DNA of 64,000 nt from NCBI RefSeq assembly GCF_009928685.1, contig NZ_WWEO01000041.1:186001-250000 (forward strand), written 5' to 3'. Below, piece after piece: positions 26,959 to 36,460 of this stretch. Position numbers and translations under genes: made by a program. Under the pieces are notes generated by a model that searched no databases, was not told the DNA's origin, and saw nothing but the letters and a program-made list of their open reading frames with translations. The stretch's first letter is position 1, and the number at the start of each line of letters is the position of its first letter. Origin of the DNA: Mucilaginibacter agri. GTDB lineage: Bacteria; Bacteroidota; Bacteroidia; Sphingobacteriales; Sphingobacteriaceae.

Positions 26959-28440
26959 CTAATATCCCAGCCGCTTAATCCCCTCTTTGGCTTTCTGCTC
27001 AATACTGTTTTCGTACTGATGGTTTTTGAAGGCGATGGCTGTGTTGTACCAATGCACGGCCTCGGTTTTATTTTTTTGTCGTTCGTAGATATTGCCCATT
27101 TTTAATGCGGCAGTAGGTGCGTAGTAATACGATGTCCCTTTGCCAGCATTAATGGTAAGTTGATAATTGCGCAAGGCATCGTCGTCTTTATCCATAGCAT
27201 CGTACACACGACCGAGGCGGTAATAGTATTCTGTTTTATCCTGCACCTGCGTTAAGCCGGCCGGGTTCTTGTCCTGAAGGATCTTTAGAGCCTTGTCGTA
27301 AAAGCCGCCATCAAATAACAAGCGTGCTCTAAGCAGGTCGGGATTAGGTGTGGGGTTATTGGCCTCGGTAAGCGCTTGTTTGTCTTTATCGTTATACTGG
27401 TAACCCTTTGTTTTCACCAGCTGAATGTAGCTTTGATATTTGTGTTCGTCGCCATTCAGCAGCGCGTTCCAGGCTAAATGCAGGTAGGCGTCTTTAATAT
27501 AACTCACTCCCTTGCTTTCGTTGATAAACTTTTTGAAGTAGTCGTCGGCAGTAGTATCCAGGCGGTTCATTTTGGCGTTGGCCATCAAATAGTCCAGGTA
27601 CGGGTAAGAAGGGTATTCGCTGCCCGCAGGGCGATGTTCCAGATAATCTATGGCCTCGCCACTATGGCCCGTTCTTATTGCCACAAAAGCCTTAATATAG
27701 GCCTTGTTAAGGCTACCGTTGTCTATCGATGCTACATATTGCTGCATTTTCTGATAAGCCGCAGTATCGTTTATAATATAAGCCTGTATATAGGTTAAAT
27801 AAAACACCAGCTCATCATAATACATGGCATAGCCCGAGTGCGGCAGTTTAACAGTTAACTGCTGCAGCATGTTTATGCCCGTATTGGTGTTTCCTTTCAC
27901 GCCGAAAAAGCTTAGCGTGCTTTTCAATGCACCATCTGGGATAGAACCGAGCAGCACATTCACCATACCCAACGGGATATCATCCGGCAAAAAGCCAGGG
28001 AATTTTTTAGAGTTAGACTGGAGCAGTTTGTAGGCCTTGTTAATCTCAAACCCAGCCGACGTGTTTTCACCAAAACGGCTATGGATAAGCGCCCACTGTA
28101 AATTAACCTGTGCTATAGCAAAATTATAGTAGGGCGATTTATCGTCCTCGTCTTCCAGTAAGTTAATGCGTTTGCTTTTGTTATCCTTCAGGCGGTCATA
28201 GTCGGCTTTGCTGTCGTTGGTTAACAGCCAGAAATAATCGTAGTAGTTATCCAGTAATATGGCAATGGCGTTATCTGGATGCGCGGCCTTCTCCTGATCT
28301 ATTAATGTGCGTGCGCGCTTTAGTTTTAAGCTAAGCAAACTGTTGTAGGCCTGCACGCAATTGCTATTAAAATCGAAGTTGGCATGGGCCTGGCCAAAGC
28401 AAAATAAAAGGGTAATTAATACAAATAATTTTCTGATCAT
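26959..28440 (-). CDS. Secreted tetratricopeptide-repeat protein
   Basis: A 493-residue exported protein: signal peptide MIRKLFVLITLLFCFGQAHA, then helical repeats throughout. C-terminal repeats such as YYYRLGRVYDAMDKDDDALRNYQ and KMGNIYERQKNKTEAVHWYNTA are TPRs by their small/aromatic pattern. It is a scaffold-type protein of unknown partner. It follows the zinc-ribbon gene on the same strand, but a terminator (28443-28469) lies between them, so it probably has its own promoter. Confidence 0.82.
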   Translation of the reverse strand: MIRKLFVLITLLFCFGQAHANFDFNSNCVQAYNSLLSLKLKRARTLIDQEKAAHPDNAIAILLDNYYDYFWLLTNDSKADYDRLKDNKSKRINLLEDEDDKSPYYNFAIAQVNLQWALIHSRFGENTSAGFEINKAYKLLQSNSKKFPGFLPDDIPLGMVNVLLGSIPDGALKSTLSFFGVKGNTNTGINMLQQLTVKLPHSGYAMYYDELVFYLTYIQAYIINDTAAYQKMQQYVASIDNGSLNKAYIKAFVAIRTGHSGEAIDYLEHRPAGSEYPSYPYLDYLMANAKMNRLDTTADDYFKKFINESKGVSYIKDAYLHLAWNALLNGDEHKYQSYIQLVKTKGYQYNDKDKQALTEANNPTPNPDLLRARLLFDGGFYDKALKILQDKNPAGLTQVQDKTEYYYRLGRVYDAMDKDDDALRNYQLTINAGKGTSYYYAPTAALKMGNIYERQKNKTEAVHWYNTAIAFKNHQYENSIEQKAKEGIKRLGY

Positions 28441-28442
28441 AA

Positions 28443-28469
28443 CAAAAAAAGGCGCCTTGCGGGCGCCTT
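28443..28469 (-). terminator. Terminator between zinc-ribbon gene and TPR gene
   Basis: Read leftward, AAGGCGCC pairs with GGCGCCTT around a short loop and runs into TTTTTTT. It lies 22 bases past the zinc-ribbon stop and abuts the TPR start. Confidence 0.75.
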
Positions 28470-28491
28470 GGTAATATCATTATAAAACTGA

Positions 28492-29235
28492 TTAAGCAGT
28501 TTCGGTTTCGAGCGCTGTTTGCTCATCAACCAAAATACGGCCACAATGTTCGCAAACAATGATTTTTTTACGCTGACGGATGTCCGACTGGCGCTGTGGC
28601 GGGATTTGGTTAAAGCAACCAGAGCAAGAATCACGCTGAATAGTTACAACTGCTAAACCATTTTTAGCATTACCGCGTAAACGGCTGTAAGCAGTTAATA
28701 AACGTGGTTCGATGTTTTCTTTTGCTTTTTCTGCTTGTGAAGTCAGTTCTTCTTCTTCTTTCTGAGTTTCGGCAGTAATAGTACCTAGTTCTGCTTTTTT
28801 AGCATCAAGGTCGCTTTTACGGCTTTCTAAATCAGCAGCAGCTTTTTCGTAGATCTGGGTTTTGTTACCGATCTCGTACTCAAACTCTCTGATTTTTTTC
28901 TCGCTTACCTGAATATCAAGACCCTGAATCTCAACCTCTTTAGAGATTGCCTCATACTCGCGGTTGTTTTTCACATCGCTAAGCTGGCCTTCATATTTCT
29001 TGATGTTCGCCTGAGCATCTTTGATCAGGTTTTTACGGGTTACGATATCATCTTCAAGATCGTCAAGCTCTGCTTTGATCTTTTGTATACGGGTCTCAAG
29101 CTGAGCTACGTCATCTTCAAGGTCTGCAACTTCCATTGGCAGCTCACCTCTTACCTGGCGTATTCTGTCGATTTTGGTATGGATAGTTTGTAGTTCGTAT
29201 AAAGCTTTAAGCTTCTGTTCTACGGTTTGTTCCAT
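28492..29235 (-). CDS. C4-type zinc ribbon coiled-coil protein
   Basis: A 247-residue protein started at the ATG at 29235. Residues 1-180 form a long antiparallel coiled coil, rich in Lys/Glu heptads (IQKIKAELDDLEDDI, QEKEEEELTSQAEK-like). The C-terminal zinc ribbon is CSGCFNQIPPQ followed by CEHCGRIL, a CxxC-CxxC pair. This is the DUF164 / CT398-like family, sometimes tied to flagellar or stress functions but with no firm biochemical role. Its ATG overlaps the Nif3 stop (TGATG), implying translational coupling. Confidence 0.9.
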   Translation of the reverse strand: MEQTVEQKLKALYELQTIHTKIDRIRQVRGELPMEVADLEDDVAQLETRIQKIKAELDDLEDDIVTRKNLIKDAQANIKKYEGQLSDVKNNREYEAISKEVEIQGLDIQVSEKKIREFEYEIGNKTQIYEKAAADLESRKSDLDAKKAELGTITAETQKEEEELTSQAEKAKENIEPRLLTAYSRLRGNAKNGLAVVTIQRDSCSGCFNQIPPQRQSDIRQRKKIIVCEHCGRILVDEQTALETETA

Positions 29236-30332
29236 CAAATAAAATATTTTATGGGGTTTGTATTAATTTCTGTTAAACGGACGGCAAAGTTAGCGAATTT
29301 TTTTTGAATATTTTCATATAATAAATGCTGCGTAAACTGCTCACTTTCAAAATGTCCGATGTCTGCAATTATAATCTTTTTTTCGGCATCAAAAAACTCA
29401 TGGTACTTATAATCTGCCGTGATAAAAACATCGGCGCCGGCGGCTATCGCCTGCTTCAGTAAAAAGCCACCCGAGCCACCACAAACAGCTACCTTTTTAA
29501 CGGCCTTGCCACGCAGTTCTGTATGGCGTATAACCTCGGCTTTCATATTATATTTTACATGGCGTAAAAACTCATTCTCACTCATAGCCGATGGCAGTTC
29601 GCCCACCATACCAGATCCAACTTGTTTGTATTGGTTGGTTAAGTGGTAAAGGTCGTATGCTACCTCTTCATAAGGATGGGCCAAAAACAAGGCCATCAGT
29701 ATTTTGCTTTCCGATTGTGCGGGATATATCGTTTCTATCCTAACTTCCTGCTCCTGATGCTGTTGGCCAACCTGCCCAACATAAGGATTGGTTCCGGCGC
29801 CTCCTTTAAAGGTGCCAGTACCATCAGCGTTAAAACTGCATTCGCTGTAATTGCCGATGTTGCCCGCCCCTGCTTTAAACAAAGCCGCCCGAACTTCTTC
29901 TGCCTGAGCCTGGGGTACGTAAGTAACCAGTTTTTTTAACAAGTTGGGCTTCGGCGAAAGGATATGGCAATTCTGCAGCCCGAGGGTCTGGCAAATCCGT
30001 GCGTTAACGCCGCCGGTTACATTATCGAGGTTGGTATGTATAGCATAAAGTGCGATGTTGTGCCTAATGGCTTTCTCTACCACGCGCTCTACGTAGGTTT
30101 TTCCGTTGAACTTTTTAAGGCCTTTAAAAACAATCGGGTGGTGCGATATAATTACCTGACAATGCTTGGCAATAGCTTCGTCTACTACTGCTTCTGTACA
30201 GTCGAGCGAGATCAGTGCCTGGCTAACTTCCTGCTCCGGGTGGCCCACAATAAGGCCCGAATTATCATAGTCTTCCTGGTAAGCCAGTGGCGCAAGGCTT
30301 TCGAGGTAGTTGGTGAGTTCTGCTAACTTCAT
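29235..30332 (-). CDS. Nif3-like dinuclear metal centre protein
   Basis: A 365-residue long-form Nif3/GTP-cyclohydrolase-I type 2 family protein, starting at the ATG at 30332. The metal-binding residues appear in VIISHHPIVFKG, YAIHTNLDNV and the C-terminal ADIGHFESEQ. The long form carries a middle PII-like insert (about 130-230), seen here with KLVTYVPQAQAEEVRAALF. The reaction is unresolved. The pair Nif3 / zinc-ribbon protein is a conserved neighbourhood in many bacteria. Confidence 0.93.
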   Translation of the reverse strand: MKLAELTNYLESLAPLAYQEDYDNSGLIVGHPEQEVSQALISLDCTEAVVDEAIAKHCQVIISHHPIVFKGLKKFNGKTYVERVVEKAIRHNIALYAIHTNLDNVTGGVNARICQTLGLQNCHILSPKPNLLKKLVTYVPQAQAEEVRAALFKAGAGNIGNYSECSFNADGTGTFKGGAGTNPYVGQVGQQHQEQEVRIETIYPAQSESKILMALFLAHPYEEVAYDLYHLTNQYKQVGSGMVGELPSAMSENEFLRHVKYNMKAEVIRHTELRGKAVKKVAVCGGSGGFLLKQAIAAGADVFITADYKYHEFFDAEKKIIIADIGHFESEQFTQHLLYENIQKKFANFAVRLTEINTNPIKYFI

Positions 30333-30347
30333 ATATAGCAAAGTAAA

Positions 30348-31814
30348 TTAATTTGGCTTGGTTTTACTCCTGATCACTTCAAACGTTTTTTTTAAAACCA
30401 CATCGTTGTTGTTTACCCTGTCGGCAATGGTGGGCGAAACCACAATATCCGGTATTACACCATGCCCGTTATTTTTATGTTCGAAGGTGCTTTTCACCCA
30501 AAATTCGGGCAGTTGCAATAACAAATGCGTTTGGGGTAACGTTACAATTGCAAATCCCCAGCCGTCGGTTCCCGCCTCGCCGCCGCCAGTTTCTTCTCCC
30601 AAAACAGTTATTTTACGTTGCGATTTAAGATTAGCCGCAAACAACGCCGCAGCAGAAAATGTGCCTTTATCTACCAAAAGATAAACATCCTGGTTAAAAT
30701 TGTATTCTGGATAACTGTAACACTTTCCATCAGCATTTTTCCAGGCATACTTATGATGGCCCACATTAATAAGCCTAAACACGGTTATATCATCGCTGCC
30801 ATCTTTTATAATATTGGAGGCAAATGAAAATTTTCTTGCCCTCGCCGTTACACCGTCCGTTTGGGAGCAAAACCCTTTAATAAGGTATTGCATTATGTCG
30901 GTGCCAATTGCCATAGACCCGCCTCCGTTTCCACGGATGTCGATAATCAAATGTTTTATTTTATCGGCCTTAAGTTGTTTAAAAAAATTCTCGTCAAAAC
31001 TCTCGTAATAGTTCACGTAGGCAAACTGCGATATTTTCAGCATCGCTGTTGCGGGCAAGCCTTCGCAATAAGTTACCCCGACAGATTCTTTAATATCATC
31101 AATTTTGCCATTACGCATAGCCTTATTTTGATCTAGGCTTGTTCCGTATATCGCTTTTTTAGCCTTTAAGATTGTTGTTTGCGCTAATCCGGCGCTATCT
31201 TTATAAATAATATTGTACTGTGGTTTAAACCCCCAAAGCAAGCCGTAAAATCTGTCGAAGTAGTTACTCTCCATCAATTCGCTATGAAATTGCTCGCTAT
31301 ATCCTTCGGTTGGCAAGAGCTTTTGTAGCTCCGCTAGTATCATAGCTGCAGGATGCCCGTCGATACTCATAATTTCGGCACCCGGAAATAAAGGTTTGGG
31401 TATTCCGGGAAAGCTCGCAGCATAAATATGTCCATTTTTTTCAAGTACAGATAATGGCATCCTATCAATCATTTGATTATTGCACCAGTTTACAAATGCA
31501 TTGGATGGCATTAGAACTGTATGTCCCGACCGTATAGCCGATACCAGTGGAGCCGCAATTTTCCAAAATGCTACATCGGTCATCGGGCCGGTAAGTTTAC
31601 CGTCGGCCTCGGCGAAGTACTTCTCTAAAGAATCTTTGGGCGTGTACCGGTACAAACTCGGGTGCGCCTCTTCGAGTACGCTTTTTAAAAATGCCAAGTC
31701 TTTACGTAAAGTATCGGCCGGATATAAATGCTCCGGGCTATAAGAGATGTCCTGCTGGGCTTTAAGGTTTAGGCAACAATAGCAAAGCAGGAGCGTAAAA
31801 AAAACAACTTTCAT
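30348..31814 (-). CDS. Secreted S41 family peptidase
   Basis: A 488-residue exported protein: signal peptide to about residue 19, then a helical N-terminal region and an S41 (tail-specific protease) core. IDIRGNGGGSMAIG marks the core and the nucleophile is the Ser of KGTFSAAALFA. GEETGGGEAGTDGW follows in the active-site region. Unlike CtpA, a PDZ domain is not obvious, though NGHIYAASFPGIP... AEIMSIDGHPA resembles one. It is likely a periplasmic or outer-membrane peptidase. It lies 15 bases before the Nif3 start. Confidence 0.9.
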   Translation of the reverse strand: MKVVFFTLLLCYCCLNLKAQQDISYSPEHLYPADTLRKDLAFLKSVLEEAHPSLYRYTPKDSLEKYFAEADGKLTGPMTDVAFWKIAAPLVSAIRSGHTVLMPSNAFVNWCNNQMIDRMPLSVLEKNGHIYAASFPGIPKPLFPGAEIMSIDGHPAAMILAELQKLLPTEGYSEQFHSELMESNYFDRFYGLLWGFKPQYNIIYKDSAGLAQTTILKAKKAIYGTSLDQNKAMRNGKIDDIKESVGVTYCEGLPATAMLKISQFAYVNYYESFDENFFKQLKADKIKHLIIDIRGNGGGSMAIGTDIMQYLIKGFCSQTDGVTARARKFSFASNIIKDGSDDITVFRLINVGHHKYAWKNADGKCYSYPEYNFNQDVYLLVDKGTFSAAALFAANLKSQRKITVLGEETGGGEAGTDGWGFAIVTLPQTHLLLQLPEFWVKSTFEHKNNGHGVIPDIVVSPTIADRVNNNDVVLKKTFEVIRSKTKPN

Positions 31815-32171
31815 TTAAGGGTTTAGCCTCGCAATATTTACACTTTCGAAAGCCATTTTCTCGTTGTATTCATTAGTCAGGTTTTTATAGTTAATGAGAT
31901 CTATAATCGTCATCACAAAGCAAAAACCGGCGCTAAAAAGGTAGAGTATACCCATCACTATCTGGCCTGTTAAAAACTTATGCACGCCGGCAATGCCAAC
32001 AAAGCCTAACAAAATAAATATCATTATATCCTGCGGACTTTTACGCCTCCCGTAATAGATGTTTAAAAAGCTTTGCATCTGGGTATCACTAAGCCCGGTT
32101 GTGATGTGCTGCAAAAAGTTAATCTCTTCGTAAGTAGCTCCGGGTAGCGTGGTGAATGGGTTAACGCTCAT
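31815..32171 (-). CDS. TM2 domain protein
   Basis: A 118-residue membrane protein started at ATG 32171. Two hydrophobic helices contain the TM2 pattern: FILLGFVGIAGVHKFLTGQ, then GILYLFSAGFCFVMTIIDLI. TM2 proteins are short two-helix proteins of unknown function, often near DUF2752 genes as here. It overlaps the DUF2752 stop by about 11 bases, so the three small membrane genes 31815-32875 form one leftward unit. Confidence 0.88.
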   Translation of the reverse strand: MSVNPFTTLPGATYEEINFLQHITTGLSDTQMQSFLNIYYGRRKSPQDIMIFILLGFVGIAGVHKFLTGQIVMGILYLFSAGFCFVMTIIDLINYKNLTNEYNEKMAFESVNIARLNP

Positions 32172-32466
32172 AATCAAAAGGTTTGTGTGTTTTAAATTTA
32201 GATGTTTTAACTTGAATTAAGTTACAGATGCGATGTAAAATTATAACCACGGCAGGTATACCCAGCCAATGCGCATTAAACGATTTCCTGAATTCGCCAT
32301 GCAAAGCAAAAGCTATTGCATGGCCTATGCCGCAGCCCGGGCACCACTTAAAACCCATTAACTTGAGCGGGCATAACGTAAAATGGCTATCTGCGGCCGG
32401 GTTGCATACACCCAGGGCCACGATAGCCATTATCCAAAATATTAATTCGAAGTTCTTTTTCAGCAC
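32161..32466 (-). CDS. DUF2752 membrane protein
   Basis: A 101-residue membrane protein with GTG at 32466. The DUF2752 signature is present: CPLKLMGFKWCPGCGIGHAI with the two close Cys, plus two hydrophobic helices. Function unknown. It starts 2 bases from the DUF4199 stop and overlaps TM2. Confidence 0.85.
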   Translation of the reverse strand: MLKKNFELIFWIMAIVALGVCNPAADSHFTLCPLKLMGFKWCPGCGIGHAIAFALHGEFRKSFNAHWLGIPAVVIILHRICNLIQVKTSKFKTHKPFDYER

Positions 32467-32467
32467 A

Positions 32468-32875
32468 TTAGTCTACTTTTTCGGGCTTCGTCATTAACAA
32501 TAGCGATACCGCTAATGAAGATAACAAACCGATAAGCAATGCGCCAAATATTCTGCCCGAAAAATCGCGGAAGTTGCTTTCGGCTGCGATATAGTTGATA
32601 TAAACAATCCCTACAAATACAGCAATTACGCCCCCAACAATTAAAATCTTAAAGCTTTGTACCAAGGCTTCCAAAAATCCCATATTCCCTTTTAGCTCTT
32701 TATCGCGATAGCTGCGAACGCCAAAATACAGCCCGAAAATCGGAATCAAAATAGAGATATATTCTATTGGTGAAACCTGGTCGTTGAAAGTAGTATAACC
32801 GGCCCAACGCATAATAAACAGCCATAAGCCGCTAAGTATGCCGATGATTAAACCTGATTGAAATGCATTTTTCAT
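32468..32875 (-). CDS. DUF4199 membrane protein
   Basis: A 135-residue protein with about four transmembrane helices. MKNAFQSGLIIGILSGLWLF at the start and the IFGLYFGVRSYRDKELKG segment fit DUF4199, a Bacteroidota family of unknown role. It is the first gene of the leftward DUF4199-DUF2752-TM2 unit. Confidence 0.8.
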   Translation of the reverse strand: MKNAFQSGLIIGILSGLWLFIMRWAGYTTFNDQVSPIEYISILIPIFGLYFGVRSYRDKELKGNMGFLEALVQSFKILIVGGVIAVFVGIVYINYIAAESNFRDFSGRIFGALLIGLLSSLAVSLLLMTKPEKVD

Positions 32876-32979
32876 GATATAATGTCTGGTTAAAGTTTAC
32901 AGAATGACACCGATTGTCTCGGCTACTCATAAAAGGATTTTTGTCAGCAGTTTGTTTGTTTTAACATTTGATTTTTGTT

Positions 32980-33070
32980 TAAGAGCCTCACCCCGCCCTC
33001 TCCATGGGAGAGGGAGCAACTTTCGGGTTTAAAGTCCTCTCCTCTGGAGAGGATTTAGGTGAGGCTCTTA
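32980..33070. repeat. Palindromic intergenic element ahead of mfd
   Basis: TAAGAGCCTCAC (32980-32991) and GTGAGGCTCTTA (33059-33070) are exact inverted ends. Inside, CCCTCTCCATGGGAGAGGG and CCTCTCCTCTGGAGAGG are smaller palindromes. It resembles the CCCCTAAAGGG-type element at 59007 in style and abuts the mfd promoter. Confidence 0.8.
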
Positions 33071-33091
33071 TTTTTAGGCCTCGTTTTTGCT

Positions 33092-33099
33092 TATATTTG
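33092..33099 (+). promoter_or_regulatory. -7 box of mfd
   Basis: TATATTTG matches TAnnTTTG. The likely mfd start codon (TTG, 33107) is only 7 bases downstream, which implies an mRNA with almost no 5' leader. Confidence 0.6.
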
Positions 33100-33106
33100 C
33101 AACGTT

Positions 33107-36100
33107 TTGAATATCCGCGACATATTAGACCGATACAAGGGCGACAGCCGGGTGCAGGAAGTGGCGAAAGCACTTAACGCCTCAAAAAATCCCCGTATAC
33201 AGCTGCGTGGGCTCGTTGGATCCAGCGATGCCATAGTGGCCGTAGCTTTGTGGTTTTTGCATCACAGGCACATGATATTTGTGCTGCCAGATCGCGAAGA
33301 AGCAAGTTATATGCAGGCCGATCTGGAAAATCTTACCGGTCAGGAAGTTTTACTTTTCCCATCCTCGTATCGTAAACCATTTGAGTTTACCCAGCCGGAT
33401 AGCAGCAATGTATTGGCTCGTGCCGAGGTATTGAACGACTTGAATCATACTTCAAATGTGGGTCGCCTAATCGTCACCTACCCCGAGGCCATGGCCGAGA
33501 AGGTGATTGATCGTAAATCGCTGGAGAAAAATACGCTTGAAATAGCTGTTCAAAACAACCTTAGCATCGAATTTATCAACGAGTTTTTGATCGAATACGA
33601 TTTTGAACGTGTTGAATTTGTATACGAACCTGGCCAGTTTTCTGTACGAGGTGGTATTGTAGATATCTTTTCTTTCTCGCACGACCTGCCTTACCGCATC
33701 GAATTTTTCGGGGATTATATCGAATCTATCCGCACCTTCGAGGTAGAAAGCCAGCTTTCTGTTGAGCAGATTAAAACCATTACCATTGTACCTAACGTGC
33801 AGTCGAAGTTTTTGACGGAGAATAACATTTCTTTGCTCGAATATGCCGAGGCCGGCACGCAGGTATGGATCAAAGATGTACAGTTTACGCTGGACATTAT
33901 CCGCGACGGCTTCAAAAAAGCCACCCAGCTTTGGAAGGCGCTATCGGCAGATGAAAAAAACCAAAACCCGGATTGGATTGACCCTAAGTTTGGTTTTACC
34001 GACGATAAATTGATTGCAGATCAGCTTTACGACTTTGCTGTTGTAGAGTTTGGCAAGCAGTTTTTTTACGATGGCACCAATGCTTTTAACTTCGATATCC
34101 GCCCTCAGCCATCGTTCAATAAAGATTTCAGCCTGCTGATCCACAACATAAAAAATAACGAGGCCGAAAAAATTGAGAATTGCATTTTCACCGATTCGCC
34201 TAAACAGGTGGAGCGTTTATATGCCATTTTTGATGACCTGGATAAAACGGTACAGTTTACGCCGATAAATATTTCCGTACGTGAAGGCTTTGTTGACCGC
34301 GAGCAGAAAATTGCCTGCTATACCGATCATCAAATCTTCGATCGTTATTATAAATACAAACTACGCAAAGGTTATCAGCGCACGCAAGCCATCACCCTGA
34401 AGGAACTTCGCGACCTTAAACCCGGTGACTATGTTACCCACATTGATCACGGCATTGGCAAATATGCCGGCCTGGAAAAAGTGGAGGTTAACGGCAAAAT
34501 GCAGGAAATGATCAGGCTGATATATGCAGACAACGATTTATTGTATGTCAACATCAACTCGCTTAACCGTATCTCTAAATTTAGCGGTAAAGAGGGTATG
34601 GTACCCAAAATGAATAAACTGGGTACCGATACCTGGGAGCGGCTGAAAAAAACCACAAAAAAAAAAGTTAAGGACATAGCCCGTGACCTTATTAAACTTT
34701 ACGCTGTACGTAAAGCGCAACAGGGAACGGCATTCCACCCCGATAGCTATCTGCAAACTGAGTTAGAAGCTTCCTTTATTTACGAGGATACCCCGGACCA
34801 GGAAAAAGCAACTGCCGATTTCAAAAAAGACATGGAATCGCCCCACCCGATGGACCGCCTCATTTGCGGCGACGTAGGTTTCGGCAAAACAGAGGTAGCT
34901 ATCCGCGCTGCATTTAAGGCCGTGGCAGATAGTAAGCAAGTTGCTGTATTGGTACCTACTACCATTTTAGCGGCGCAGCACCACAAAACATTTACAGATC
35001 GCCTTAAAGGCTTTCCTTGCAATATCGATTACATTAACCGATTTAAAACCAGCAAGCAGATTAAAGATACCCTGGCTAAACTAGCCGAGGGCAAGGTGGA
35101 TATCATTATCGGCACGCATCGCTTGGTGAGCAAGGATGTAAAGTTTAAGGATCTTGGTTTAATGATCATCGACGAGGAGCAAAAGTTTGGCGTATCTACT
35201 AAAGAGAAGCTGAAACAGATGCGCGTTAACGTGGACACCCTGACCTTAACTGCAACGCCTATACCGCGTACGCTACACTTCTCATTAATGGGGGCGCGCG
35301 ATCTTTCAATTATATCAACGCCTCCGCCTAACCGTCAGCCAGTAGTTACCGAACTGCATGTGTTTAACGACAAGCTGATTAAAGAAGCTGTAGAATTTGA
35401 AATAGACCGCGGCGGGCAGATCTTTTTTATCCATAACCGCGTGGCCGATCTGATGCAGCTAGGCGGTATGATCCGCAAACTCGTTCCCAAGGCTCGCATT
35501 GGCATTGCACACGGCCAGTTAGAAGGCGACGATCTGGAAGATGTGATGCTGAAATTTGTTGGCCACGAGTATGATGTGCTGGTTGCCACCACCATTATTG
35601 AGGCTGGTTTGGATATACCGAACGCCAATACCATCATCATCAACCACGCCCACATGTTCGGCCTCAGCGATTTGCACCAGATGCGTGGCCGTGTGGGTAG
35701 AAGTAATAAAAAGGCTTTCTGCTATTTGCTTAGTCCACCTTTATCTACATTGACTCCAGAAGCCCGTAAACGACTAAGCGCTATCGAAGAGTTTTCTGAA
35801 CTTGGCAGCGGCTTTAACGTGGCCATGCGCGATTTGGATATCCGCGGCAGTGGTAATTTGTTGGGAGCTGAGCAAAGCGGCTTTATTGCCGAAATTGGCT
35901 TCGACATGTATCACAAAATTCTGGACGAGGCTATCCAAGAGCTGAAAGATGATGAGTTTAAAGACCTTTTCCAGGATGAGAAGCCGCGGCCGTTTATCTC
36001 GTTCACACAAATAGATACTGATCTCGAAATATTAATACCCGACGAATACGTAACCAACATTGCCGAACGGTACAACCTCTACACCGAACTATCTAAACTG

Positions 36101-36460
36101 GAAAACGAAGTAGAGCTATTAGCATTCGAAAAACAGCTTGCAGATCGTTTTGGCCCAATTCCTCCGCAGGTAAACGACCTGATGAACACCATGCGTTTGC
36201 AATGGTTGGGTAAAACCATCGGGTTTGAAAAGATCTCGCTTAAAAAGAATGTACTGCGGGGCTATTTTATCAGCAACCAGCAATCGCCATATTTTGAGAC
36301 CGACGCTTTTAGGCAGGTGTTGCAATACGTGCAATACAACCCGCGCAAGGTTAATCTGAAAGAAGTGAAAAACACCCTGCGTATCAGCATAGAAGGTGTA
36401 GGCACTATAGAACGCGCTGTAGAGCTGTTGAATGAAATGAGCGGCGAAGTAGTTAGCTAA
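33107..36460 (+). CDS. mfd: Transcription-repair coupling factor Mfd
   Basis: A 1117-residue Mfd when begun at TTG 33107, giving the typical N-terminus NIRDILDRYKGDSR; earlier in-frame codons lie in a repeat and promoter. Mfd removes stalled RNA polymerase and recruits UvrA. Domains seen: the UvrB-like region (1-330), the RNA-polymerase-interacting Tudor-like domain beginning LKPGDYVTHIDHGIGKYAGL, and the RecG-like translocase with Walker A GDVGFGKT (588-595), DEEQ box LMIIDEEQKFGV and TATPIPRTLHFSL. The TRCF C-terminal domain ends the protein. All helicase motifs are intact. Confidence 0.96.
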   Translation: MNIRDILDRYKGDSRVQEVAKALNASKNPRIQLRGLVGSSDAIVAVALWFLHHRHMIFVLPDREEASYMQADLENLTGQEVLLFPSSYRKPFEFTQPDSSNVLARAEVLNDLNHTSNVGRLIVTYPEAMAEKVIDRKSLEKNTLEIAVQNNLSIEFINEFLIEYDFERVEFVYEPGQFSVRGGIVDIFSFSHDLPYRIEFFGDYIESIRTFEVESQLSVEQIKTITIVPNVQSKFLTENNISLLEYAEAGTQVWIKDVQFTLDIIRDGFKKATQLWKALSADEKNQNPDWIDPKFGFTDDKLIADQLYDFAVVEFGKQFFYDGTNAFNFDIRPQPSFNKDFSLLIHNIKNNEAEKIENCIFTDSPKQVERLYAIFDDLDKTVQFTPINISVREGFVDREQKIACYTDHQIFDRYYKYKLRKGYQRTQAITLKELRDLKPGDYVTHIDHGIGKYAGLEKVEVNGKMQEMIRLIYADNDLLYVNINSLNRISKFSGKEGMVPKMNKLGTDTWERLKKTTKKKVKDIARDLIKLYAVRKAQQGTAFHPDSYLQTELEASFIYEDTPDQEKATADFKKDMESPHPMDRLICGDVGFGKTEVAIRAAFKAVADSKQVAVLVPTTILAAQHHKTFTDRLKGFPCNIDYINRFKTSKQIKDTLAKLAEGKVDIIIGTHRLVSKDVKFKDLGLMIIDEEQKFGVSTKEKLKQMRVNVDTLTLTATPIPRTLHFSLMGARDLSIISTPPPNRQPVVTELHVFNDKLIKEAVEFEIDRGGQIFFIHNRVADLMQLGGMIRKLVPKARIGIAHGQLEGDDLEDVMLKFVGHEYDVLVATTIIEAGLDIPNANTIIINHAHMFGLSDLHQMRGRVGRSNKKAFCYLLSPPLSTLTPEARKRLSAIEEFSELGSGFNVAMRDLDIRGSGNLLGAEQSGFIAEIGFDMYHKILDEAIQELKDDEFKDLFQDEKPRPFISFTQIDTDLEILIPDEYVTNIAERYNLYTELSKLENEVELLAFEKQLADRFGPIPPQVNDLMNTMRLQWLGKTIGFEKISLKKNVLRGYFISNQQSPYFETDAFRQVLQYVQYNPRKVNLKEVKNTLRISIEGVGTIERAVELLNEMSGEVVS

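Noticed and set aside
28437..28634. 65-residue reading frame over the zinc-ribbon C-terminus
   Set aside because: A shadow of the zinc-ribbon gene in another frame, running through its terminator.
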